The notes under the pieces: model-generated
Databases searched by the model: none
The model's input: only the letters and a program-made list of their open reading frames with translations
What the model was told of the DNA's origin: nothing
Origin: Streptomyces sp. C10-9-1
Lineage (GTDB): Bacteria > Actinomycetota > Actinomycetes > Streptomycetales > Streptomycetaceae
Direction of reading: 5' to 3'
NCBI RefSeq assembly: GCF_024497955.1
Contig: NZ_JANHKP010000011.1
Location: 203,323-267,322, forward strand
DNA: 64,000 bases
Part shown: in pieces, positions 41,317-50,009 of the stretch
Numbering within the stretch: position 1 is the stretch's first letter
How the letters are laid out: every line of letters starts with the position of its first letter
Translations under genes and position numbers: made by a program

Positions 41317-43437
41317 GTGTCGACCGTAGGAGGCAGGGACGCCGGGTACGCCCCCGAGGAGCCTGTCGAGCCGGAGGAGGAGGACGCGGGCTCGCTCAAG
41401 CCGCTGGTCTTCTACGGCTCGGCCGTCCTCATCCTGGCCATCTCGATCTGGGCGATGGTCACCCCCTCCGGGGCGGAGGAGGTCATCGGGGTGGTGGTGG
41501 ACAAGATCTCGGACTGGTTCGGCTGGTACTACTTCCTGGCCGCCACCCTGTACCTGGTCTTCGTCCTCTTCATCGGCGTGTCGAAGTACGGCACGGTCAA
41601 GCTGGGGCCCAAGCACTACAAGCCCGACTACGGGCTCTTCGCCTGGGCGGCCATGCTGTTCGCCGCCGGCATCGGCATCGACCTGATGTTCTTCTCCGTC
41701 GCCGGACCGGTGAGCCACTACCTGGTACCCCCCGAGGGGACCCCGGAGTCGCTGGAGGCCGCCCGGATGGCCGTGGTGTGGACCCTGTTCCACTACGGCA
41801 TCACCGGCTGGGCGATGTACGCGCTGATGGGCATGGTCCTCGGCTACTTCGCCTTCCGCTACAAGCTGCCCCTGGCCATCCGCTCCGCGCTGTACCCGAT
41901 CATCGGCCGCCGCATCCACGGGCGGATCGGCGACGCGGTCGACCTGGCGGCCATCATCGGCACCGTCTTCGGCATCTCCGTCTCGCTCGGCATCGGCGTC
42001 GTCCAGCTCAACTACGGCCTGAAGTTCCTCTTCGACGTGCCCGAGGGGCTGCCCGCGCAGATCAGCCTGATCGGCGTCGCGGTGGTGATGGCCACCGTCT
42101 CCGCCGTCGCGGGCGTGGACAAGGGAATCCGCCGCCTGTCGCAGCTCAACGTGCTCCTCGCCGTGCTGCTGATGCTGTTCATCCTGGTGGTGGGCGAACC
42201 GTTCCGCCTGCTCAACGCCCTGGTGCAGAACATCGGCGACTACGTCAGCGGCTTCCCCTCGATGACGCTCAACACCTTCGCCTACGACCAGCCCACCGAG
42301 TGGCTGGACGCGTGGACGCTGTTCTTCTGGGCCTGGTGGATCGCCTGGGCGCCGTTCGTCGGGCTGTTCCTGGCCCGCATCTCCCGCGGCCGCACGCTGC
42401 GCCAGTTCGTGGCCGCCACGCTGATCATCCCGTTCCTCTTCACCGGGCTGTTCCTCGCCGTCTTCGGCAACAGCGCGCTGTTCGTGGTGCAGGACGGCAA
42501 CGCGGCCTTCGGTGAGACCGCGCTCAACTCGCCCGAGCAGGCCTTCTACGGACTGCTGGAGCTGTACCCGGGGGCCACCTTCAGCGCCGGACTGGCGACC
42601 TTCGTCGGCCTGCTGCTGTACGTCACCTCCGCCGACTCCGGCGCCCTGGTGATGGGCAACCTCAGCTCGCACCTGCCCACGCCGGTGACCGACGCGCGGA
42701 CCTGGATGCGTATCTTCTGGGCGGTGACGACGGGCCTGCTCACCCTCGCCATGCTCATCGTCGGCGGTGTGCAGGCACTCACCGACGCCACCATCATCAT
42801 GGGACTGCCCTTCTCCTTCGTGATGTTCCTGATCATGGCCGGGCTCTATCTCGCGCTGCGCTCCGAGCGCATGCGCGAGGAGGCGCTGACCACCACCCTG
42901 CCCGCCTCCCTCTCCGGGCGGACCCCGCAGCACGGCCCGGCGGGGACGCGCACCTGGCGCCAGCGCCTGACCCGCGCCATGGCCTTCCCCGGTCCGCGTG
43001 CCGCGGCACGGTTCGTCGAGGAGGTGTGCCGTCCCGCCTTCGAGGAGGTCGCCCAGGCGCTGCGGGAGCAGGACGCGCAGGCGGAGGTCACCGCGGGGAC
43101 GGACGAGGAGAACGGCCTGCCGCACGTCGGCATCACCGTGCCCATCGGCCCGCGCGACCAGTTCCTCTACCGGGTCTGGCCCGTGGAGCGGCCCACCCCC
43201 GGCTTCGCCACCCGGTCGATCAGCACCCACGACAGCTACGTGCGCTACGAGGTGCAGCTCGCCGAGGGCAACCAGGGTTACGACGTCATGGGGTACACCC
43301 GGGAGCAGCTCATCGCCGACACCCTCGACCAGTACGAGCGGCACCTGGAGTTCCTGCGCCTGCACCACGAGGCGACCTCGGGGTCGGCCCTGCCCGACCA
43401 CCGCCCCGACGCGCCCGACGCCGACCAGCCGCAGTAG
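41317..43437 (+). CDS. betT: BCCT-family choline/betaine transporter
   Basis: The 706-residue transporter has twelve predicted helices and the BCCT signature region (DAWTLFFWAWWIAWAPFVGLFLARISRGRTLRQFV). GIDLMFFSVAGP precedes it, where many BCCT proteins have Gly-Met-Gly-Ile. A cytoplasmic C-terminal domain of about 180 residues, as in BetT rather than OpuD, suggests osmotic regulation. It brings in choline for the two upstream enzymes. Glycine betaine uptake is not excluded. The GTG start has GAAGGGAG upstream. Confidence 0.93.
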   Translation: MSTVGGRDAGYAPEEPVEPEEEDAGSLKPLVFYGSAVLILAISIWAMVTPSGAEEVIGVVVDKISDWFGWYYFLAATLYLVFVLFIGVSKYGTVKLGPKHYKPDYGLFAWAAMLFAAGIGIDLMFFSVAGPVSHYLVPPEGTPESLEAARMAVVWTLFHYGITGWAMYALMGMVLGYFAFRYKLPLAIRSALYPIIGRRIHGRIGDAVDLAAIIGTVFGISVSLGIGVVQLNYGLKFLFDVPEGLPAQISLIGVAVVMATVSAVAGVDKGIRRLSQLNVLLAVLLMLFILVVGEPFRLLNALVQNIGDYVSGFPSMTLNTFAYDQPTEWLDAWTLFFWAWWIAWAPFVGLFLARISRGRTLRQFVAATLIIPFLFTGLFLAVFGNSALFVVQDGNAAFGETALNSPEQAFYGLLELYPGATFSAGLATFVGLLLYVTSADSGALVMGNLSSHLPTPVTDARTWMRIFWAVTTGLLTLAMLIVGGVQALTDATIIMGLPFSFVMFLIMAGLYLALRSERMREEALTTTLPASLSGRTPQHGPAGTRTWRQRLTRAMAFPGPRAAARFVEEVCRPAFEEVAQALREQDAQAEVTAGTDEENGLPHVGITVPIGPRDQFLYRVWPVERPTPGFATRSISTHDSYVRYEVQLAEGNQGYDVMGYTREQLIADTLDQYERHLEFLRLHHEATSGSALPDHRPDAPDADQPQ

Positions 43438-43451
43438 CCGGAAACGGGGCC

Positions 43452-43480
43452 GAGCGGCCCGGGCCCGTCCCGGGCCGCTC
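43452..43480. terminator. Terminator hairpin overlapping the bioD stop
   Basis: A 12-bp stem (GAGCGGCCCGGG at 43452-43463 with 43469-43480) and a 5-nt loop lie between convergent betT and bioD. It covers two bases of the bioD stop codon. Confidence 0.75.
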
Positions 43481-44606
43481 AGCCCTCCCGCGGTACCGGT
43501 GCGGGCGAGACGAAGCAGAACTCGTTGCCCTCCGGGTCCGCGAGCACCTGGAACCGCCCCTGCGCGTCCTCGACGACGCCGCCGAGCCGCCGGGCTCCCC
43601 GGCGTACGGCGGCCTCCGCGGCGGCTTCCACGTCCCCGGCACCGAGGTCCATGTGCAGGCGGTTCTTCACCCGCTTGCCCTCGGGCACCCGCTGGAACGC
43701 CACCCGCGGCCCCCGAGGGGGGTCCACGAAGGACCAGTCCGGCCCCCGGTCCACCGCCTCGGCGCCCAGCAGGGCACCCCAGAAGCGCGCGAGTCCGGCC
43801 GGCTCGCCGCAGTCGAGGACCAGCGCCTCGACACGGGCCGGGCCGTCCCCGGCCACGGGCTCCTGCGGCCCCGGAGCGCCCGGGGCCGACGGCGGGCCGA
43901 AGGCCGCCGCGAAGGCCGCACCCTCCCAGGTGCCGCCCAGCTGCGGAGCCAGCCAGCCCGCGGCCGCTGCCCGGAAGGCGGTCGGCTCAAGGGCCCCGGC
44001 CCCCTCCGGCACCGCCCCCAGCAGCGGCGCCCCGGCCGCCGAGGGCAGGTCCGCCAGGTTGCAGCGCGCGGCCAGGTCGGGCACCTCGGGCCAGCTGCCG
44101 ATCACGCAGCCCAGCAGGGGCACGCCCCGTGTGCGCAGCGCCTCCGCCGTCAGCGCGGTCGCGTTGAGCGTCCCCAGCCCTGCCGGGGCGACGGCCAGGA
44201 CCGGCGCCCCGAGCAGCGCGGCCGCGTCGGCGAGCGTCGCCCCGGAGTCGTCCAGCCGCACCAGCAGGCCGCCCGCGCCCTCCACCAGCACGAGATCGTG
44301 GCCGGCGGCCAGCTCGGCGGCCGCCTGCGCCACCCGGGCCGGCGTCACCGGTGCGGCCCCCGCCCGCCTCGCGGCCGTGGCCGGCGCCAGCGGCTCCGGA
44401 TAGCGGGCCAGTTCGCGTGCCGTCACGGCTCCGGCCAGCCGGGCCGCCACCGCGGCGTCGCCGTCCTCACCCGGGGCGACCCCGGTCTGGGCGGGCTTGA
44501 GCACGGCCACCGAACGGCCGCCCGCCAGCGCCGCGGCGGCGAGCGCCGCGGTCACCACCGTCTTGCCGATCCCGGTCCCCGTACCCGTCACGACGATCAC
44601 TGACAT
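43479..44606 (-). CDS. bioD: Dethiobiotin synthetase fused to a C-terminal VOC (glyoxalase-like) domain
   Basis: BioD makes dethiobiotin from DAPA, CO2 and ATP. Residues 1-235 are BioD: P-loop VTGTGTGIGKTVVTAAL (GTGTGIGKT, 8-16), VLKPAQTGV, DLVLVEGAGGLLVRL and ALGAP-like loops. The frame runs on without a stop through a Pro/Gly linker (about 236-252) into a VOC domain at about 255-375 (VEALVLDCGEPAGLARFWGALLGAEAV to VLADPEGNEFCFVSPAP). Normal BioD is about 230-240 residues. An internal GTG at 43856 with CAGGAG upstream could instead start a separate VOC protein. It is the third gene of the bioB-bioA-bioD unit. Confidence 0.9.
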   Translation of the reverse strand: MSVIVVTGTGTGIGKTVVTAALAAAALAGGRSVAVLKPAQTGVAPGEDGDAAVAARLAGAVTARELARYPEPLAPATAARRAGAAPVTPARVAQAAAELAAGHDLVLVEGAGGLLVRLDDSGATLADAAALLGAPVLAVAPAGLGTLNATALTAEALRTRGVPLLGCVIGSWPEVPDLAARCNLADLPSAAGAPLLGAVPEGAGALEPTAFRAAAAGWLAPQLGGTWEGAAFAAAFGPPSAPGAPGPQEPVAGDGPARVEALVLDCGEPAGLARFWGALLGAEAVDRGPDWSFVDPPRGPRVAFQRVPEGKRVKNRLHMDLGAGDVEAAAEAAVRRGARRLGGVVEDAQGRFQVLADPEGNEFCFVSPAPVPREG

Positions 44607-44631
44607 GCTGGTCTTCCCGTTCTCGTCCACC

Positions 44632-44654
44632 GACCGCCGCGCCTCGCGGCGGTC
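44632..44654 (-). terminator. Intercistronic hairpin between bioA and bioD
   Basis: GACCGCCGCG and CGCGGCGGTC form a perfect 10-bp stem with a 3-nt loop in the 215-nt bioA-bioD gap, ending 25 nt before the bioD start. It may attenuate or stabilise the message; no gene lies in the gap. Confidence 0.55.
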
Positions 44655-44821
44655 GCCACTGCCTCGTGGGCCCCGGTCGCGGCGGTGTGCCACCCCGCCG
44701 CGCTCCCGGACCGGCCGAGCGGGCCCACGAGGCCGGTCCGGCGTCCCCCGGAGTGCCGCACCGGGCGCCGCTCCCCGACGGGCGAAGCCCGCCCGGCACC
44801 GGTCGCCCGGCCCGGTCCGCC

Positions 44822-46111
44822 TCAGCCCGCCGCCGCTGCCGCGCACACCGCGCGGCAGACCTGCGCCAGGTCCTCGTCCCCCGTCACATACGGGGGCATC
44901 ACGTAGACCAGGTCGCGGAACGGCCGCAGCCAGACCCCCTCCCGCACGGCGGCGGCCGTCGCCGCCGCCGTGTCGACCTCGTGGTCCAGCTGCACCACCC
45001 CGATCCCGCCGAGCACGCGGACCTCGCGCACCTGCGGGAGCGCGGCGGCCTCGGCCAAGCCGGTGCGCAGCCCGGCCTCCAGCCGCTTCACCTCCGTCCG
45101 CCAGTCCTGCCCGAGGAGCAGGTCCAGCGAGGCACCGGCCACCGCGGCGGCGAGCGGATTGCCCATGAAGGTCGGGCCGTGGGCGAGCACCGGCACCTCG
45201 CCCCGCGAGATCCCCTCCGCGACCCGGGTCGTGCACAGCGTCGCCGCCATCGTCAGATAGCCGCCCGTCAGCGCCTTGCCCAGGCACATCACATCCGGCG
45301 ACACCCCGGCGTGGTCCGCGGCGAACAGTTCGCCGGTCCGGCCGAACCCGGTGGCGATCTCGTCGAAGACCAGGAGCACCTCGTGCTCGTCGCAGGCCTC
45401 GCGCAGCACCGACAGGTAGGCCGGGGAGTGGAAGCGCATCCCGCCCGCACCCTGCACCACGGGCTCGACCACGACCGCCGCCGTCTCGTGCGCGTGCTCC
45501 GCGATCAGCGCGCGCAGCTCCTCGGCGTAGACCTCGTCGTACTCCGCGGGCGGGGGCCCCGCGAACACCTGCCGGGGCAGCACCCCCTGCCACAGCCCGT
45601 GCATCCCGCCCTCGGGGTCGCACACCGACATCGGCTGCCAGGTGTCGCCGTGGTAGCCCCCACGCCAGGTGAGCAGCCGCTGCTTGGCCGGGCGGCCGAG
45701 GGAACGCCAGTACTGCAGGCACATCTTCGCGGCCACCTCGACGGAGACCGAGCCGGAGTCGCACAGGAAGACGTGCCGCAGCGGCTCGGGCGTGACCTCC
45801 ACCAGCCGCGCGGCGAGCCGCACGGCCGGCTCGTGGGTGAGCCCGCCGAACATCACATGGCTCATCCGTCCCAGCTGGGCGGTGGCCGCCTCGTTGAGCA
45901 CCGGGTGGTTGTAGCCGTGCACGGCCGACCACCACGAGGACATGCCGTCGATCAGCTCCCGCCGACCGTGGACGTCCCGGGCCAGCCGCAGCCGGACTCC
46001 GGAGGCCGACTCCACGACCAGCGGCTCCGTACGGCCCGGCATCGGGCCGTACGGGTGCCACACATGGGCCCGGTCCAGGTCCAGCAGCTCACCGGTGGTG
46101 AACTCAGGCAT
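44822..46111 (-). CDS. bioA: Adenosylmethionine-8-amino-7-oxononanoate aminotransferase
   Basis: BioA converts KAPA to DAPA using SAM as amino donor and PLP as cofactor. The 429-residue product has HVWHPYGPM near the start, IDGMSSWWSAVHGYNHPVLNEA, SGSVSVEVAAKMCLQYW, YHGDTWQPMSVCDPEGGMH, LLVFDEIATGFGRTG and the Schiff-base lysine in CLGKALTGGYLTMAATL. The ATG lies within the 3' end of bioB (8-nt overlap). Confidence 0.95.
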   Translation of the reverse strand: MPEFTTGELLDLDRAHVWHPYGPMPGRTEPLVVESASGVRLRLARDVHGRRELIDGMSSWWSAVHGYNHPVLNEAATAQLGRMSHVMFGGLTHEPAVRLAARLVEVTPEPLRHVFLCDSGSVSVEVAAKMCLQYWRSLGRPAKQRLLTWRGGYHGDTWQPMSVCDPEGGMHGLWQGVLPRQVFAGPPPAEYDEVYAEELRALIAEHAHETAAVVVEPVVQGAGGMRFHSPAYLSVLREACDEHEVLLVFDEIATGFGRTGELFAADHAGVSPDVMCLGKALTGGYLTMAATLCTTRVAEGISRGEVPVLAHGPTFMGNPLAAAVAGASLDLLLGQDWRTEVKRLEAGLRTGLAEAAALPQVREVRVLGGIGVVQLDHEVDTAAATAAAVREGVWLRPFRDLVYVMPPYVTGDEDLAQVCRAVCAAAAAG

Positions 46112-47303
46112 TGGGCGCCAGGTCCGTGCCCGCGCCGCGCCGCCGCACCGCGACCAGGTCGGTACGGGCCCCGGCCGGGGCCGCCTCGGGGGCGGGGGCG
46201 GACCCGGCCGTGGACGCGGCCTCCCCGGCGCCGGAGCAGCCGCCCGAGCCCTCGCCGCACACGGAGCCCGCCGCGCCCGCGGAGCCGCAGCCACCGGCCG
46301 CGCGGTGCTCCGGCAGGGTCGTCGTGTCGGCGCCCTCGACCTCGAAGCCGGCGTCGGCGATCATCTCCAGGTCCGCCTTGCCCGCCTGGCCCTCGCTCGT
46401 GAGGTAGTCGCCGAGGAAGATCGAGTTCGCCAGGTGCAGGGCGAGGGGCTGGAGACTGCGCAGGTGGACCTCGCGCCCGCCCGCCAGGCGCACCTCCACG
46501 TCCGGGCAGACGAAGCGGACCATGGCAAGGATCCGCAGCGCGCGCTGCGGGGTCAGGTTCCACTCCTTGGCGAGCGGCGTGCCCTCGAAGGGGATCAGGA
46601 AGTTCACCGGCACGGAGTCGGGGTCCAGCTCGCGCAGGGCGAAGACCACGTCCACCAGGTCCCCGTCGCTCTCGCCCATGCCGGCGATCAGGCCGGAGCA
46701 CGCGGACAGCCCGGCGGCGTGCGCCTTGTTCACCGTGTCCACCCGGTCGGCGTAGGTGTGGGTGGTGGTGATCTCCCCGTACGTCTCCTCGGACGTGTTC
46801 AGGTTGTGGTTGTAGGCGTCGGCCCCGGCGGCCCGCAGCCGCTCGGCCTGGCCGTCGGAGAGCAGGCCGAGGCAGGCGCACACCTCGACCTCGCCGTTCT
46901 GGTCCTTGATCGCCTCGATGGTCCGGGACACCCGGTCCACGTCCCGGTCGGTCGGGCCCCGCCCGCTCGCGACCAGGCAGACGCGCTTCGCGCCGCCCGC
47001 GACCCCCGCGGCCGCCGCCTCGGTCGCCTCCTCCGGCTTCAGCCAGGTGTACTTGAGGATCTCGGCCTTGGAGCCGAGGCGCTGCGAGCAGTAGGAGCAG
47101 TCCTCGGGGCACAGCCCGGACTTCAGGTTGACGAGGTAGTTGAGCTTCACCCGCCGTCCGAACCACTGGCGGCGGACCCGGCCGGCCGCGGCCACCACCT
47201 CGAGCAGGTCGTCGTCGGAGGTCGCCAGGACGGCGAGCGCTTCTTCACGGGTCGGCAGCTCGCGCCGCATGCCCTTTTCCACCAGCGTGTTCAGCAGGTC
47301 CAT
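46104..47303 (-). CDS. bioB: Biotin synthase
   Basis: BioB is the radical-SAM enzyme that inserts sulfur into dethiobiotin. The 399-residue product has the cluster motif CPEDCSYC, WLKPEEA, NHNLNTSEE, SGLIAGMGE and PVNFLIPFEGTPL, with FLGDYLTSEGQA near the end of the core. After about residue 330 there is a tail of about 65 residues rich in Ala/Gly/Ser with four extra Cys (GGCGSAGAAGSVCGEGSGGC), longer than in E. coli BioB. The ATG at 47303 sits 7 nt after a CAGGAT -10 box with TTGGCC 18 nt further upstream, so it may be leaderless. Confidence 0.95.
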   Translation of the reverse strand: MDLLNTLVEKGMRRELPTREEALAVLATSDDDLLEVVAAAGRVRRQWFGRRVKLNYLVNLKSGLCPEDCSYCSQRLGSKAEILKYTWLKPEEATEAAAAGVAGGAKRVCLVASGRGPTDRDVDRVSRTIEAIKDQNGEVEVCACLGLLSDGQAERLRAAGADAYNHNLNTSEETYGEITTTHTYADRVDTVNKAHAAGLSACSGLIAGMGESDGDLVDVVFALRELDPDSVPVNFLIPFEGTPLAKEWNLTPQRALRILAMVRFVCPDVEVRLAGGREVHLRSLQPLALHLANSIFLGDYLTSEGQAGKADLEMIADAGFEVEGADTTTLPEHRAAGGCGSAGAAGSVCGEGSGGCSGAGEAASTAGSAPAPEAAPAGARTDLVAVRRRGAGTDLAPNA

Positions 47304-47447
47304 GGCGCTGATCCTGACGCACCGCACGGGCCCGGGCCAAGGAGGATGTGCACAACGGCGGCGGAATCAGGTGTGTGTATGACCACATCACGCGCGCGCT
47401 GCCGCCCCGCTAGGGTCTGTGCGCTGCCTACAAAAGGACCGGACCCC
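47304..47447. promoter_or_regulatory. Divergent promoter region of bioB and bioF
   Basis: For bioB on the minus strand, -35 TTGGCC (47340-47335) and -10 CAGGAT (47316-47311) are 18 nt apart. For bioF on the plus strand, TAGGGT at 47411-47416 is a good -10 box followed by an AAAAGGA ribosome-binding site. I do not see a clear shared palindrome for a biotin repressor. Confidence 0.5.
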
Positions 47448-48620
47448 ATGGTGCAGGCCCCCCGCGATCCCGTCGACCGGATCGACCCCTTCGACTGGAT
47501 CGACGAGGAGGCGCGCCGCCGGGCGCGCGCCGGGCTCGTCCGCACCCTGCGACCCCGCGAGGCCGCCTCGGAACTGCTCGACCTGGCGGGCAACGACTAC
47601 CTGGGGCTGACCCGCCGTCCCGAGGTCGTCCGGGCCGCGGCCGACGCCGCACTGCGCTGGGGCGCGGGCGCCACCGGGTCGCGCCTGGTCACCGGGAGCA
47701 CCGGGCTCCACGCCGAGCTGGAGCGCGAGCTGGCCGCGTTCTGCGGCTTCGAGGCCGCGCTGGTGCTGTCCTCCGGCTACGCGGCCAACCTCGCCGCCGT
47801 CACGGCCCTGGCCGGGCGCGGGGCGCTGGTCGTCTCGGACGCCGCCAACCACGCCTCGATCGTCGACGGCTGCCGGCTGGCCCGGGCGGAGACGGCCGTG
47901 GTGCCGCACGCCGACCCGGACGCGGTGCACAAGACCCTCCAGGCGCACCCCGGGCGGCGGGCGCTGGTGGTCACGGACTCGGTGTTCTCCGTCGACGGGG
48001 ACGCTGCGCCCCTGGCCGCGATCGCCGGTGCCTGCCGGGAGGCGGGCGCCGCGCTGCTGGTCGACGACGCGCACGGGCTCGGCGTGCTCGGCGACGGAGG
48101 CCGGGGCGCCCCGTACGCGGCGGGCCTCGCGGGGGCGGCGGGCACCGTCGCGACCGTCACCCTGTCGAAGTCGCTCGGCAGCCAGGGCGGTGCCGTCCTC
48201 GGCCCGGCGCGTGTCGTGGAGCACCTGGTGAACACCGCCCGCCCCTTCATCTTCGACACCGGACTCGCCCCGGCCGCCGCCGCGGGGGCCCTGGCGGCCC
48301 TCGGGGTCCTGCGGCGCGAGCCGCACCTGCCCGCCCGGGCCCGCGCAGTCGCCGCCGAGCTGCACCGGTGCTTCACCGAGGCCGGCCTGACGGCCGCCCG
48401 CCCGGACGCCGCCGTGGTCTCGGTGCGGGCGCCGTCGCCGGAGGCCGCGGTGCGGTGGGCCGCCGACTGCCGGGCCGCCGGGCTGCTGGTGGGCTGCTTC
48501 AGGCCGCCGTCGGTGCCCGACGGCGTCTCCCGCCTCAGGCTCACCGCGCGGGCGGATCTCACGGACCGCCAGGTGGCCGCCGCCGTCGCAACCGTCCTGG
48601 CGACCGCGCCGCCCGGGTGA
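47448..48620 (+). CDS. bioF: 8-amino-7-oxononanoate synthase
   Basis: BioF condenses pimeloyl thioester with alanine to give KAPA. The 390-residue PLP enzyme has LLDLAGNDYLGLTRRPEVV, GAGATGSRLVTGSTGLHAELE, SSGYAANLAAV, LVDDAHGLGVLGDGGRG and the Schiff-base lysine in TLSKSLGSQGGAVLG, with FRPPSVPDGVSRLRLTARADLT at the end. It is divergent from bioB, so all four late biotin genes lie together. No bioC/bioH-type gene is present. Confidence 0.95.
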   Translation: MVQAPRDPVDRIDPFDWIDEEARRRARAGLVRTLRPREAASELLDLAGNDYLGLTRRPEVVRAAADAALRWGAGATGSRLVTGSTGLHAELERELAAFCGFEAALVLSSGYAANLAAVTALAGRGALVVSDAANHASIVDGCRLARAETAVVPHADPDAVHKTLQAHPGRRALVVTDSVFSVDGDAAPLAAIAGACREAGAALLVDDAHGLGVLGDGGRGAPYAAGLAGAAGTVATVTLSKSLGSQGGAVLGPARVVEHLVNTARPFIFDTGLAPAAAAGALAALGVLRREPHLPARARAVAAELHRCFTEAGLTAARPDAAVVSVRAPSPEAAVRWAADCRAAGLLVGCFRPPSVPDGVSRLRLTARADLTDRQVAAAVATVLATAPPG

Positions 48621-48876
48621 GCCCGCCGGGGCCCGCCATGGGGAGGGCGGCGCGCGCGATTCCCGTCCCCGGCGGGCCGGGCCGCCCGTGCCGAACAGGT
48701 GCACGCCTCGGGCATCACCGCTTCGGGCGACAGTTGTCCCCTGATCCGGGCGGAACGCCTCCCCCGCGCGGTGCCGGATGGCACCCTGTCGGCGTAGGGC
48801 ATTCCGGGGCGGGCCGACCCGGCGCGGCCGTCCGCAGCCGCCCGGACCGCGCCCCGGTGGAAGGGACCGCAACGCC

Positions 48877-49449
48877 ATGGCAGACCGTCAAGAAGCCTCC
48901 GTCACCCTGCCGAGCGATCCGGTGTCGGTCTCCACGGCCCGGCGGTACGCCGCCGACGTGCTGGACGCCTGGCTGCCGCCCGGGGCCGGCGAACTGCGGG
49001 ACTCGGTCCGCCTGATCGTCTCCGAACTGGCCACCAACGCCGTTCAGCACACCTTCGGGCAGTCCCCGACGTTTCGCGTCGACCTGTCCCTGGAGGAGGC
49101 GGGATCCGCAGAGGGCGGGCGGGAATCGGCGGCGGGGCGGCTGCTGGTGGGCGTCACGGACAGCCACCCGCGCTGGCCTCGCCGCCTTCCCGCGGCGGTG
49201 CGGCAGGACAACGGGCGCGGCATGGGGATCATCCGCTCGCTCACGGCCCACCACGGCGGACGGACGTTCGTCAGTCCGACGGAGGACGGCGGCAAGACGG
49301 TGTGGGTCGTCCTGCCCCTGCCGGAACGGGAGCCGCTGACGGAGCCCGCCCTCCCGCCCCGGCACGCCCGGGGCGGGCCGGGGCAGCGGCCCCCGGCGGC
49401 AGCCGAGGCCGGGTTCGGCGGCCCGGTGGTCCCGGACCGCCTCCCCTGA
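48877..49449 (+). CDS. Anti-sigma-type ATP-binding (HATPase) regulator
   Basis: The 190-residue protein has an RsbW/SpoIIAB-like GHKL ATPase domain: PVSVSTARRYAADVLDAWLPPGAGELRDSVRLIVSELATNAVQHTFG (N-box ELATNAVQH), VGVTDSHP, DNGRGMGIIRSLTAHHGGR and GKTVWVVLPLP. Streptomycetes carry dozens of such orphan proteins that bind sigma factors or anti-anti-sigma factors. There is no sigma gene next to it. The ATG has GGAAGGGA upstream. The last 35 residues are Pro/Gly-rich and disordered. Confidence 0.88.
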   Translation: MADRQEASVTLPSDPVSVSTARRYAADVLDAWLPPGAGELRDSVRLIVSELATNAVQHTFGQSPTFRVDLSLEEAGSAEGGRESAAGRLLVGVTDSHPRWPRRLPAAVRQDNGRGMGIIRSLTAHHGGRTFVSPTEDGGKTVWVVLPLPEREPLTEPALPPRHARGGPGQRPPAAAEAGFGGPVVPDRLP

Positions 49450-49474
49450 GCGGCCGGACCCGGCCGCTCAGGGG
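49443..49474. terminator. Bidirectional terminator overlapping a stop codon
   Basis: A 14-bp perfect stem (49443-49456 with 49461-49474) and a 4-nt loop. The stop codon of the HATPase gene lies within the first arm. It separates convergent genes. Confidence 0.85.
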
Positions 49475-49488
49475 ATCCCGCCGCCGGG

Positions 49489-50001
49489 TCACCTCACCCG
49501 GCCGTAGGACACCCGCTTCGTCCAGATCTTGGCCAGCCGCACCACGTCGCCGGTCTTGGGGGAGTGCCAGATGCGGCCGCTCCCGGCGTAGATGCCCACG
49601 TGGTAGACGGAACCGCCGGAGTGGAAGAACACCAGGTCCCCGCGGCGACGGTCGCGCGCGGAGACCCGGCTGGTGCGGTTGTACTGCTGCTGGGCCGTGC
49701 GAGGCAGGGCCTTGCCCGCCTTCCGGTACGAGTAGAGCGTCAGCCCCGAGCAGTCGAACCGGTAGGGCCCGGCCGCCCCGTAGCGGTAGGGCGCGCCCTT
49801 CTTGGAGGCGGCCACGCGGAGCGCCGTGCCCGCGTGGCTGCTCGATGCGGAGGCGTCCGGTGCCGCGCCCGGCACCAGGAGGGAGCCGCCCACCACGGCG
49901 GCCGTCAGTGCCGAGACAACGCCCGTGCGAGGGAGGCGGGCGCCGCGGGCGGCGGCGGGCACGGAGGAGGATGGGAACGGAACCTGCGTCTGCGCGGTCA
50001 T
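49489..50001 (-). CDS. Secreted NlpC/P60 cell-wall endopeptidase
   Basis: The 170-residue exported protein has a signal peptide (RLPRTGVVSALTAAVVGGSLLVPGAAPDASA, residues about 22-53) and an NlpC/P60 domain that cleaves peptidoglycan stem peptides. The catalytic Cys is in YRFDCSGLTLYSY, the His in SVYHVGIYAG, and the third polar residue lies in WHSPKTGDVV. It is a minimal enzyme without binding repeats. A c-di-AMP riboswitch precedes it in the same orientation and a CRP-like site lies further upstream, as known for other streptomycete wall hydrolases. Confidence 0.93.
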   Translation of the reverse strand: MTAQTQVPFPSSSVPAAARGARLPRTGVVSALTAAVVGGSLLVPGAAPDASASSSHAGTALRVAASKKGAPYRYGAAGPYRFDCSGLTLYSYRKAGKALPRTAQQQYNRTSRVSARDRRRGDLVFFHSGGSVYHVGIYAGSGRIWHSPKTGDVVRLAKIWTKRVSYGRVR

Positions 50002-50009
50002 GCGCAACC

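Noticed and set aside
37245..41399. A 1384-codon minus-strand open frame across the betaine operon
   Set aside because: Only its last 224 codons are a real methyltransferase. The rest is antisense to betB and betA, which show full family motifs, and is a GC-rich shadow.
41245..43401. A 718-codon minus-strand frame rich in His, Gln and Glu opposite betT
   Set aside because: The composition is the mirror of a hydrophobic membrane-protein gene and has no recognisable domain.
47304..47447. A biotin-repressor palindrome between bioB and bioF
   Set aside because: No convincing inverted repeat of the BirA or BioQ type was found in the 144 bp.
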